Shown: in pieces, positions 36,138-45,176 of the stretch | Layout: every line of letters begins with the position of its first letter | Position numbering within the stretch: the stretch's first letter is position 1 | NCBI GenBank assembly: GCA_001566295.1 | Contig: KQ964248.1 | Location: 1,860,001-1,924,000 of the forward strand | From: Microdochium bolleyi | Taxonomy: Eukaryota > Ascomycota > Sordariomycetes > Xylariales > Microdochiaceae | Reading direction: 5' to 3' | Length of the DNA: 64,000 nt | Program-made: the position numbers and the translations under genes | Notes under the pieces: generated by a model | The model's database searches: none | Seen by the model: only the letters and a program-made list of their open reading frames with translations | Told to the model about the DNA's origin: nothing

Positions 36138-37066
36138 GGTGTTCTTGAGGTTGCACGGCTTCGTGGAAGTAGTGTCGTGGTCGGAGGTGTGCCGAGTGTT
36201 GGGTTGTGGTGCTGGGTGTTGCGTGTGGTCGAGAAGAGTGACGGGGACTGACTTTCAAGTTCGGCTGGTTGATGGTGGGGTTAATTGGTGCAGGTGTCGA
36301 GGGTTGTCGTCACTGATGATTGTGGAGACACCACTCGCTCAGAACTGCATACTAACCAGAGGTAACAGGAAAGGACCTGCTTGCATTTGACCGGACAAAT
36401 CAAAGTACGATCAACTATTGTAAAAGAGGTATCAGGCTATTTAGATACTCATAGCCTCCAAGCAAATATTTCTAGAAGCATCCGTTGTCGTGAACAGGCA
36501 GTCTGAACTTATATTTCCAATGAGCCGAGCACTTCGCGATAAAACGTCTAGACCAGTCCAGCTAGAGACATCACAACTGCAAGGATAATATGCCTGATTT
36601 CCAGAGTCGAACCAAAAATCGAGTTTGTCATACTGACTCTGCTCAAGGTCCTAGTGTTGGGATGCGTCATCGTTCATCTGCACCAGGAGTTCCTTGCTCT
36701 AGGTTGAGGTAGCCATTGATGTAGCTCTAAGGGGCCGTAGCGATGCGACACGGCTCTTCTACTGTCACGGACCCCAAGTCTGAGGTAACTCGTATGATGA
36801 TAGAATCACGTATACAAGTGAGATGCTGTAACCATGATTTGTATGGGGTCCATTGCTTCGTTTCTCGGTGCAAGACCTAGACCCGACAGCTTCGCACAGC
36901 TCCAAGCACAGCTCGGCCAAGCTCCGACCAATGGCTTTTCTGCATCGCCTCCCCCACGTGGGGCGGGTGATCCAAGCTCCGATAAACGCGGGACACCCCG
37001 CACTAGAGACGTGGCCTTGATATACCGCATTTGAACGGCTGACTCGTATCTGTTACCACAAAACAA
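36138..37066. other. Intergenic region, no gene seen
   Basis: About 930 bp between the GET4 start and the tRNA gene. It contains the GET4 promoter; short open frames only. A 7-bp inverted repeat (CAGAGTC at 36602-36608, GACTCTG at 36635-36641) was noted without clear meaning. Confidence 0.5.
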
Positions 37067-37203
37067 GCATCTCTGGTGTAGGGGTAGCATGTAGGTTTCC
37101 CACCGTTCTTTACAGTGGAGGTGCTGCAACAACAGCATCTTTCAACGTATATCAATGTACGTGGAAAATACCTGCGATCCGAGTTCGAGTCTCGGGAGAT
37201 GCA
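37067..37203 (+). tRNA. tRNA-Gly(CCC) with a 66-nt intron
   Basis: The acceptor stem GCATCTC (37067-37073) pairs with GAGATGC (37196-37202), followed by discriminator A37203. The D-arm is GTG-TAGGGGTAG-CAT. The anticodon stem TAGGT (37092-37096) pairs with ACCTG (37170-37174) with one U-G. The loop is TT-CCC-A, the intron 37103-37168 lies directly after position 37, and loop base T is 37169. The T-arm is CCGAG-TTCGAGT-CTCGG. Anticodon CCC reads GGG glycine codons. The spliced product is 71 nt before CCA addition. Placing the stem one base earlier would give TCC with an abnormal C at position 37, so CCC is preferred. Confidence 0.9.
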
Positions 37204-37212
37204 TCTTTTTGC
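37203..37212 (+). terminator. Probable RNA polymerase III terminator of tRNA-Gly
   Basis: Five consecutive T bases begin within about 5 nt of the mature tRNA 3' end, the usual Pol III stop signal. Confidence 0.7.
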
Positions 37213-37945
37213 TGTTTTGCGTGACAGGTCGGCAGCAATCACGTCTCTTCACACTACTCGGGAGGCCTTCCTCTCCTTTCTGCAAGTCTCACTTCCTCCT
37301 CGCTTCCTAGGATCTGGCTGATGTTCTGTTATTCGACTTACCGATTGTTCTTTGAGAAACACCCTGGGGCTCTCAGACAAGGCGAGTCCCTCTACCTCCT
37401 CGGCATGACCACCTGGGCGGCAGATCCAAAGACCAGCATTGAAAAGTCGGGCAGATGCGGGATCTTTGTTGTAGTAATGCATTGGGGGAAGCAAACAACA
37501 TGACGCGGGCTTCATCGGGTCACTAGGGTGAGACCTCCCCAGAAAGTCTTGGCCAAAGACGCTCCCGACTGGGTTTAGACCCAGTGAGCACATCACGGAA
37601 GGAGTCATCCGCCCACCACCCACGAGTGTTTCTTCTCGTGTAAGTCGACAACAAAATATGATATAAAGACCGCGGCAATCCACCGCCACCATTAGGCGAT
37701 CAGTCGCATTATCCGCGATCAAACCATAATTTTCTGCCTCGCACAGTGATATTCAATTTCAAGTCATCAACACAGCTCCTGGCGTGTCCTCCTGTGTCCC
37801 CTTGTCAGCATACCGAGCATTGCTTTCTCGGAGGCTACACCAAATACAAGGAACAACAACGACAACAGTTTCTTCTTCACACACCAACACCACTGACAAT
37901 GAACAGGGGCACATCACGAAGCTAAAGAGGAAGAAAGAAAGAAAA
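37204..37945. other. Intergenic region, no gene seen
   Basis: About 740 bp between the tRNA and the small membrane-protein gene. The last part is the leader of that gene; an in-frame ATG at 37784 lies in it. A tRNA terminator-like T-run (CATCTTTTTGC) sits directly after the tRNA at about 37203-37210. Confidence 0.5.
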
Positions 37946-38458
37946 ATGGCACAATTACTCCGCTCAGCCGCACGGCATGAGCTGCTGCTAATGGCCACTT
38001 CTCGGCCGGCACAGGCCGGAGCACAGTCTACCCCAGCCATCCGCCGGATAGCTTCGTCATCGCCATCATCATCATCAGCATCGCCGACACCGGCGACATT
38101 CATACCTCTGCGCCCACGATTGGCGCCGACCCGATCATCACCATCACCGTGGAGTAACAGGACCCTCGTCACAAGCCGCCGTGCCCTGACATCGCAACGG
38201 GCTCCCAGGTCCCGGCGGGACGGCAGCGGCAGCGGCGACGGCAACCCGTCCCTCGGCAGCTTCTCCCTCGAGGGGCTCGGCCTGACCCGAACCACGCGCG
38301 CGGTGGTCCTCGTGCTCGTGGGCGTGCTCGGGACGATCGAGTCCGTGTTCTGGCTGCAGGCGGGGCTGCGGTGGTGGCGGGCCCGCGGTGAGCAGGACGA
38401 CAGCAACAGCAGCAACGTCGATGGTGGTAACGGCGGCGCTGGAGGTGATTTGGAGTAA
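37946..38458 (+). CDS. Small single-pass membrane protein, probably mitochondrial, 170 aa
   Basis: Intronless. The first ~95 residues are rich in Arg, Ser, Ala and Pro with almost no acidic residues, like a mitochondrial targeting region. One hydrophobic helix spans about residues 119-140 (AVVLVLVGVLGTIESVFWLQ) and ends in LRWWRAR. The C-terminal ~25 residues are Gly/Asn/Asp-rich. I recall the LGTIESVFW-type helix in small uncharacterised fungal proteins, but no function. The start at 37946 was preferred over the in-frame ATG at 37784 because the extra residues are lysine-rich and unlike a presequence. It is convergent with the reductase at 38852, with 393 bp between stops. Confidence 0.68.
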   Translation: MAQLLRSAARHELLLMATSRPAQAGAQSTPAIRRIASSSPSSSSASPTPATFIPLRPRLAPTRSSPSPWSNRTLVTSRRALTSQRAPRSRRDGSGSGDGNPSLGSFSLEGLGLTRTTRAVVLVLVGVLGTIESVFWLQAGLRWWRARGEQDDSNSSNVDGGNGGAGGDLE

Positions 38459-38851
38459 TCTCCCACGGGGAGAGCTGGAGGATGGATGGCTGGGAGTCGA
38501 TGGTGCTTTGTGTTGCCTGTACGATCAGTGTGTCCTGAGTAGATCTGAAGAGATGACACACCCTCTCCTCCCCTCACTCGCGAGTACTTCTGTGGTGGCG
38601 ACTTCGTGAGCAGTGTTGTGGTTTGGACTTGAACAAAGAATGGAGTGACAAGCTGTGACGCGATGCCGAATTTCAAACTTTGAATCAAATTTCATAAAAT
38701 CAGATGTAAATGCTTCATATGGTATCGTCTAGGGAAAAAACCAAAACACACAAAATGCCTCCCTCGATGCAATGGCTCTCGTTCGGAAGCCAGTCAGCCA
38801 ACTAGGCCCCAATGCACAAAGTTTGATCATGCTTCAGAAACCGCAAGCGAA

Positions 38852-39817
38852 TCAAGCGCTCGCCACGACTTTGCCGTTCACCAGACCCCGGACGCTCTGG
38901 GTCTCGCCATCGTGCGCCTCGACCGGGCGCTGCCCGCCCTTGTAGGCAGCCATGGCCTTGTTCAGCTGCGTGATAGGGAACATCATGTTGCACATGAGCC
39001 AGTCGGACATGGTCGCCGGCAGGAGGTTGTACCCGATCCACGTGAGCGCCGCGCTGCTGCCGAGCCAGATGTTCTTCTTTGGCCACCAGCTCATCGTGTT
39101 GTCGACGACCTCCCGGGCGTACTTCTCGGCGGAGTAGTCCGCCATCTTGCTCGCGTGCTTGCCCGTGACGCCCGACTCCATGACCTCGCGCACCGGCGCG
39201 TACATGCTGTCCCCAGGCAGCTTGCAGCCCTCGGCGTTGGCGTAGAACTTGGTCTTGATGCCGCCCGTGACGACGTGCAGCACGGCGATGTTGAAAGGCT
39301 GCAGCTCGACGCGCAGCGTGTCGTTGAGGAGGGCGAGGGCGGCCTTGCTTGAGTTGTAGACACCTTGCCAGGGGACGTTGGCGCGGCTGACGACGGAGCC
39401 GATGTTGAGGATCCGAGGGCTGCCGCCACGGTCGGCGCTCGCGGCGAGCAGCGGGACGAAGCGCTGGCAGACGGCCAGCACGCCCCAAACGTTAACCTCG
39501 AATAGCTTGCGGGCCATGTCCAGGTCGGCGTCGAGCAGGGGCATCTGGTACCCGATGCCGGAGTTGTTGACCAGGTAGTCGAGGGTGCCGCCCGTGAGCT
39601 CCGAGACGATCTTGACGGCGGCCTCGATAGAACCGTTGTCGACGACATCGAGGGTGATGGTCTCGATACCCACGGCGGCCAGGTGCTGCACCTTCTTGAG
39701 GTTGCGGGCCGTGGCAAAGACCCGTAGCCCACGACGGTGGAACTCGAGGCACAGGGCGTCACCAATGCCTCCCTCGCTGCACCCCGTGATGAGGACTGTC
39801 TGTTGTGTCGGCGCCAT
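38852..39817 (-). CDS. Short-chain dehydrogenase/reductase, AYR1-like (1-acyl-DHAP reductase), 321 aa
   Basis: Intronless. The protein is a classical SDR: nucleotide-binding TGCSEGGIG at residues 11-19, an Arg-containing ATARN loop (residues 36-40) suggesting NADPH, NNSG at 85-88, catalytic Ser142 in NIGS, Tyr155 and Lys159 in YNSSK. The TGCSEGGIG loop, LDYLVNNSGIGY and a hydrophobic C-terminal extension (AALTWIGYNLLP and following) fit the yeast Ayr1 group, which reduces 1-acyl-dihydroxyacetone phosphate and can act on triacylglycerol at the ER and lipid droplets. Start 39817 is chosen; the frame extends 22 codons upstream to 39883, but MAPTQQTVLITG is the standard beginning. Substrate is inferred by family only. 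Confidence 0.88.
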   Translation of the reverse strand: MAPTQQTVLITGCSEGGIGDALCLEFHRRGLRVFATARNLKKVQHLAAVGIETITLDVVDNGSIEAAVKIVSELTGGTLDYLVNNSGIGYQMPLLDADLDMARKLFEVNVWGVLAVCQRFVPLLAASADRGGSPRILNIGSVVSRANVPWQGVYNSSKAALALLNDTLRVELQPFNIAVLHVVTGGIKTKFYANAEGCKLPGDSMYAPVREVMESGVTGKHASKMADYSAEKYAREVVDNTMSWWPKKNIWLGSSAALTWIGYNLLPATMSDWLMCNMMFPITQLNKAMAAYKGGQRPVEAHDGETQSVRGLVNGKVVASA

Positions 39818-42446
39818 GTTGGTGTGTCTGTGTCGTGGACTGAAGCTCGAGGCCCTGGTTAGACTGCCCGAATCCAATTTCACCGAGGTTGGCTTCCGTC
39901 AAGGTAATGGCTGGATCAAAAACAGCCACGGGCGGCGGGAAGAACGCCTCATCAAGTATAAAAAGTGTCCCCCACTAAGACGGCCTCGGTCGGCTTCCCG
40001 TCGGGCGGCCGCACAGACCTTATGATCGAGCTTCTGCCGAGCTTTCGAGGCCCCGCGGCTGCTTCTCGATCGTCGCCCCCTCATTTCCCCAATAGGCAGT
40101 GCGACTTTTGTGAATACATAGTCTGGCGACCCCTGGAGCTGGCGTGGATGCGCGCATGTTAGAGCAGCAGGCAAAGAACTGGGGTAGAACCAGGGGTCAA
40201 AATCGCGTGGCCTTTTTACCTTATCGTGGGCGGAGTCTCTGAAGAGTCCGACTCTCTGTCTCAGGGGAGATTGGCATTGAATGACAATGTAACTAGCAGG
40301 TGATCACCATTGCGCTTAACTGGATCTGACAGGTTCCTGGGTGCTGCGCGATGCCATTCGACAAGGTTGACCACGAGGATCCAGAAGAAGACCGGTGCAT
40401 GATACGAATTGGGATGGTCGGCAGGGGCACAGCACGTTTTAGCACCGGCAGTTGGCACTAGAGTTACACTGTCCCCCCATGGTTCGGGGGCTGCGGTCGG
40501 TCGTTCGGAGTACACGGTGGCTCTTCCCTCGGCATATTTACTTGAAGCGGCGAATGTGTCCGGCCGTGATGCCCGAAGACTGTTGACAAAGTCAAGCCAA
40601 TGAAGGGCGAAGCTGACCGGACACCTTCTCTAAGGACCGGATGAAGGCAAGAATTGATTACTTAAGTCTGCCAGTATTCATTGCTTGTGTGTGTGTGTGT
40701 GCGTGTGCGCAAGAGAGCTGGAACAACCGGTTACGTGTATTGCGCGCGTGTGTGTTGCGACTCGAGGTTCCTTCTGCGCAGTGCTGCTGGTGAGTGGACT
40801 GCCGGCTAACTGGCGCCACGGGGGCGTCCCAAGCCGAGTCTTGGGCGGCTGAGAAGAGGATGGTCTCAAGGACATCCCCTAGGAGCATCTGCTCCAACGG
40901 AGGCAATACTCGGCCGTCGGCTGCCAGGTTAGACTTGCCGATCGCTGGATGACGGGCGCTTCGATCGCGCCAGCGGCGTGGCACTTTCAAGGTTGCTGCA
41001 CGCGTGGCCATGGCCGCACGCGAGGGCTGCCGACGGCTCGAGCAAGGAGGAGAGGGCCCCTTTTCTTAGCTGGATTGACCCCACGCTAGCAATGGCATAG
41101 AGGTCGATTGCCGCCAAGTTGGTTCCCAGATGGAGGGAAAGAATTGACGAACCAGTAAGTATTCTACTGAAAGTAGCGTACGTAAAGGAAAGCAAGTATG
41201 CACAGGCTGCTCGGCTTCACCGCGAGTGCTCTAGCTATTGTTGCTACGCCGTGTTGGCATCGTAAGATTGCATGACCCGCGAGGGCGTTCATGCCGTGCG
41301 TTGGCTGGTCTTTTCGAAGACGTGCGCGCGCATGGTCGATCGCACAAAGAAACAACCCGTGGTCCTAGGAACCAACGATTTCGAGTCTGGCAGGGTCCAG
41401 GCCTGGAGGAAAGCCACGACTCGCCTCAGACGCTGACGCTTACGACGCGACGCCACACAGGCTGTTCGTGGATGTGTATCGCCGTGTGAGGCCGCCCGGG
41501 AAACCGCCACACAGGCCTGACGTGGCTCACCGACGACTGCAGCAACAGCCTCCAGCCAGTGTGGCTCGGGCCTGGCACATGCTGGGCCGGGCCTTGGTCT
41601 GGGAGTGGGACAGGGCGGGCCGGTCGTTTCCAAGGGTCGATCCGGGCGTTTCATGGGCCCTGGAAACAGGATTTGGAGCCTGCGCGCCCACTGCGCTAAG
41701 CCCTGGAGGGCGCCGAGGGGCGCACCAGGCAGGGCCAGGCAGGGCCAGCCACTGTGGCACGGTGTGGCTTGCGTGCCCTCTGCCTGCCGTCTGCGCCGTG
41801 GGTGGGCGCGTTCGCGGAACTCGAGGACCCTGGAGATGGCCGGGCATCTGATCCGCAGGGTCCCGTCCCTGCCATCCCTGCTCCCGTGCCAACTTTCGCG
41901 CGCCCGCAACAGCCAGCCCTCGAGTGCCGCCGCAAAAACCAAGGAAGCCCGACCAGAGTTATATTACCACCGTGGGCACGCGCAATGCGTCGCTGCGGGC
42001 GCCTGGCCAGCGTGCGTGCGTGTGGCCGCCGTGCTCCGACTCGTGTCATGGCTTAAAGCACCTTGTTATCATCCCCTCGAGGGTCTCTTCGCGTGTTGCT
42101 GCCCCTGTGCCTCCTCCCCGCAGACCCTTACTCCGTACCGTGACGCTTCTCTTCGTGGCCATCTTCTTCTCGTCTCATCCTGCCTCGTCTGCGTGTTGGA
42201 GATCGTCCTGCCGGAGCCCGACTTGCATCCTCGCTGCCGATCTGGAGCCCTCACACCACATCTGCACGTCATCCGAGCCGACAGAGAATCACAGCCTGGC
42301 CCAGGACGTTACTTTACTCTCCGGTCGTCTTTGTGCCCTCCTCAATATCGACTCTTTTCCTTCTCTCTCTTTCACCGGGTTGCGCATTCTCACGTTGTCT
42401 TCGAACACTCGGTTGCATGGCATTGTTGCGGTGATCGACGTCGATC
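39818..42446. other. Intergenic region, no gene seen
   Basis: About 2.6 kb between the outward-facing starts of the reductase (-) and the epoxide-hydrolase-like gene (+). It contains a GT repeat at 40686-40707 and TACTCCGTA at 42129-42137, about 310 bp upstream of the next start. Open frames in 41.3-42.4 kb are GC-driven and overlap on both strands. The last few hundred bases are C/T-rich, as in fungal promoters and leaders. Confidence 0.55.
40686..40707. repeat. GT microsatellite
   Basis: GT dinucleotides with one GC interruption. Confidence 0.9.
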
Positions 42447-44621
42447 ATGGCCCCTGTAGAAGATGCCCCTGCGGATGCTGGCGGCGCAGACGCTGTCAAG
42501 CCCTACAACATTCGTGTAAGTCTCCAACACCCTCAGTCTGTTGACGTCCTCGCAACAACTTGTGCTGACAGTTCCTCCCCTCTGCAGGTCTCTTCGCGAT
42601 ACATCGACCTCACACGCCAGAAACTCGAGCTCGCCCGGCTTCCTCACGAAGGCCTCGTCACACAATCGAGTTCCTGGTGGGAGCCCAAAGCCGAGGTCGA
42701 GTCGCTCATCGACTTCTGGTACGTTGTGCATGTGCACCTGCAATCTCGTGGTCGCGTGTGGCTGCTAACGACCTTTGCTCATCGTTCTAGGCTCGAGCAA
42801 TACTCGTGGCGGGCGCAAGAAGATGCCTTCAACACCCAGCTAGCACAGACACAGTTCCGCACCGGCTTCCCCAATCCCGCCGCCGGCCCCGACGCTCCTG
42901 CTCTGCGCCTGCACTTTGTCCACGTCCGCTCGTCAAGACCAGATTCTGTGCCGCTGCTTCTCGTCCCGCCCTTTCCCTTCACAAATGTGTCGCTCGTGCA
43001 CCTCATCGAGCCCCTTGTGAACCCCAGCGCTGATGGCGATGCCTCAAGCCAGCAGGCCTTCCACCTAGTCATCCCCTCGCTGCCCGGCCTCGGCTTCAGC
43101 GATGCGCTTCCCAACAATGTGCCCGCCATCTCGTCCACCGCCGACATCCTGAACTCGTTGATGCTTCGGCTCGGCTATGACCACTACCTGGTTACCAACG
43201 CTGCACCCGGAACTGTCTCGCCAGCACACATCGACCACAAGCTCGTCGACTTCCTGGCATCTTGCTACTCGGCTCACTGCCTGGGTGCTCACCTGATCGC
43301 ACCTCCATTGCTGCAGCCGACACTGAAGCAGAATCCTGTTGAGTGGGCCAAATGGTCTGTGGCCAGCATGCTTCGGCGAGACCTGTTTGGGTACAAGACG
43401 CAGGACTTTTCGCGCAATGCACGATTCTGGCCAGTCAAGCAAGCCAACAGCCAGCCAGCATCGACGAACCCGCTCAGTCTGCACGCCCTGGGACTGAAGG
43501 AGCCGAACACCCTGGCCTACGCATTGTGCGATTCGCCTACTGGCCTCCTCGTACAGGTCATCAAGAACCTGCGGACAGTAGGCCCCAGCAAGGAATTCAC
43601 ACAGACGGAGATCCTCAACTTCACGCAGCTGTCATGGCTACCAGGGCCGGAAGCAGCGCTGCGGTACTGGGCCTCATGCTCGCAGAATCCCGAAATCGTG
43701 CGAGGCGCGCAGGCTACAAAACCTAGGGTCACCATGACCGTCTTCCAGGACACGGATAGCACGACGACACCCAACGTCGTATCGTCGACGGCAGACAATG
43801 AGGCCGCGCCGGTCGCTGCAACCACGGCCTTCAGGGGCGCACCGCTCGTGCCATCTTATACATGTCCGGCGTGGGCGAACCACAAGTACCAGGTCCTGCA
43901 CATCACCCGGGCCGCCGGCGTGCCGGGTCTTCTGGCATGGGAACGGCCCGAGGTCATTGCCGATGGCGCGAGGAAGTTGGCAGCCAGCATTCTAAAGCTT
44001 GACAAGCGGCTACGCGCTCGCGGATCAGACGTGGCAACGGCACCTCTGGCCGGTGTCGCTGTTGATGGCGACCAGTCCACCGCACCGTCCTCCTCCGCCG
44101 GGAGCCGGACTGCCAACGGGAGCACTACAGCGGCGCCGCCTCCCCTGACGCAATCACCTTCAGGGCACCTCGCACCACCGGCACGACTATCCGCGGACCA
44201 GCGGGTGCACCCGCAGCGCGAGGTCAGCGACGACACGGTCGTCAGCAACGGCAGCGGCGCTCACGAGCTCTCCCCGGAGGCCGCCAAGAAGCTGTCTATA
44301 GACGAGCGCATCCGTCCCACGCGCCAGCTGAGCGACGAGACCGCCGTCTCAGGCCGCACGGGCATCATCTCCGTCGCGGGCAGCGGGACCATCTCCCCCG
44401 CCGCACCCACGACAATCAGCTCAGTCGGCTCCCTGCCATCAACTTCCTCGGCGCCGGCCGCGTCGCCAGCCCCGCAGCAACAAGCCGTCGCTGCTGACAA
44501 GGCAGACGAGCCCGTGCCTGCGGCGGCCATCGTGGTGACCTCGGAAGAGGACGACACCACCACCACCACCACCACTACCACCCCACAAGCCTCGCAAAAG
44601 ACTACAGAACCGAAGCCGTAA
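42447..44621 (+). CDS. Epoxide-hydrolase-like protein lacking catalytic motifs, 676 aa
   Basis: Exons 42447-42515, 42588-42718 and 42791-44621; two GT-AG introns of exactly 72 nt each, both free of in-frame stops. The splicing is supported because it restores the epoxide hydrolase N-terminal pattern ESLIDFW-LEQYSWRAQE. The alpha/beta hydrolase fold then follows (LHFVHVRSS, IPSLPGLGFSDAL, LNSLMLRLGYDHYLV). Two key motifs are missing: the HGXP oxyanion loop is VPPFPFT, and the nucleophile elbow (normally G-G-D-W-G) is TNAAPGTVSP, without the Asp. It is therefore probably not an active epoxide hydrolase. The last ~150 residues are a Ser/Thr/Pro/Ala-rich, probably disordered tail containing a duplicated ~19-residue motif (SxDxRxxPxRxxSDxTxVS) and a poly-Thr run. 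Function unknown. Confidence 0.85.
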   Translation: MAPVEDAPADAGGADAVKPYNIRVSLQHPQSVDVLATTCADSSSPLQVSSRYIDLTRQKLELARLPHEGLVTQSSSWWEPKAEVESLIDFWYVVHVHLQSRGRVWLLTTFAHRSRLEQYSWRAQEDAFNTQLAQTQFRTGFPNPAAGPDAPALRLHFVHVRSSRPDSVPLLLVPPFPFTNVSLVHLIEPLVNPSADGDASSQQAFHLVIPSLPGLGFSDALPNNVPAISSTADILNSLMLRLGYDHYLVTNAAPGTVSPAHIDHKLVDFLASCYSAHCLGAHLIAPPLLQPTLKQNPVEWAKWSVASMLRRDLFGYKTQDFSRNARFWPVKQANSQPASTNPLSLHALGLKEPNTLAYALCDSPTGLLVQVIKNLRTVGPSKEFTQTEILNFTQLSWLPGPEAALRYWASCSQNPEIVRGAQATKPRVTMTVFQDTDSTTTPNVVSSTADNEAAPVAATTAFRGAPLVPSYTCPAWANHKYQVLHITRAAGVPGLLAWERPEVIADGARKLAASILKLDKRLRARGSDVATAPLAGVAVDGDQSTAPSSSAGSRTANGSTTAAPPPLTQSPSGHLAPPARLSADQRVHPQREVSDDTVVSNGSGAHELSPEAAKKLSIDERIRPTRQLSDETAVSGRTGIISVAGSGTISPAAPTTISSVGSLPSTSSAPAASPAPQQQAVAADKADEPVPAAAIVVTSEEDDTTTTTTTTTPQASQKTTEPKP

Positions 44622-45176
44622 TCTTTCCCGCTACGACACATATAACATTCTATCATGTTCTCTTACTCAAGATTGGTTTACCGCATATACCCCTTAACCG
44701 GCGCCACGACTCTTGAGCCTCTCCCCTAGTGGCGCATCTCGTCAACGCGTCGCCGTCACACACGTAGCCATGTATTACACATTAGTATGATAATCACGAA
44801 AATGTACCACGGATACCCAAACGTGAAGTGTATTTGTGTCTCTTTCTCAAGGCGGAAGGTGCACAGTCATTCTTCCGTGCCTTTTGCGGTTTGAGCATGA
44901 GCTCGGATCCACTGATTCCGAGCTCAATCAGTTCTTCTTCCTTTTCACTCAACAAGGATACCATCAAAGGGCATATAAGGGGCTAGTCTTTTGTGCCTAA
45001 TGAAGGCTTAGCTTGCATTTAACATAACGTCATAGCATGCTTTTTCATACAGCCGAATCATCGTTCCTCCAAACGTGTAAATGTATTCATCGGCCGTGTC
45101 TTTGGCCTTGCTAGATATGTCCTTGGCTCGTCTGTACAATTCTACCGTTTCGCTGCATGTCGGCTTACCACTACCA
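44622..45176. other. Convergent 3' intergenic region
   Basis: About 555 bp between the stops of the epoxide-hydrolase-like gene and HID1. Mixed AT-richer sequence, presumably both 3' UTRs; no gene seen. Confidence 0.6.

Noticed and set aside
36596..36645. B-box-like GGTTCGACTC on the minus strand
   Set aside because: The surrounding bases do not form a T-stem (TTTGG against CTGGA) and no acceptor stem pairs; only a 7-bp inverted repeat remains.
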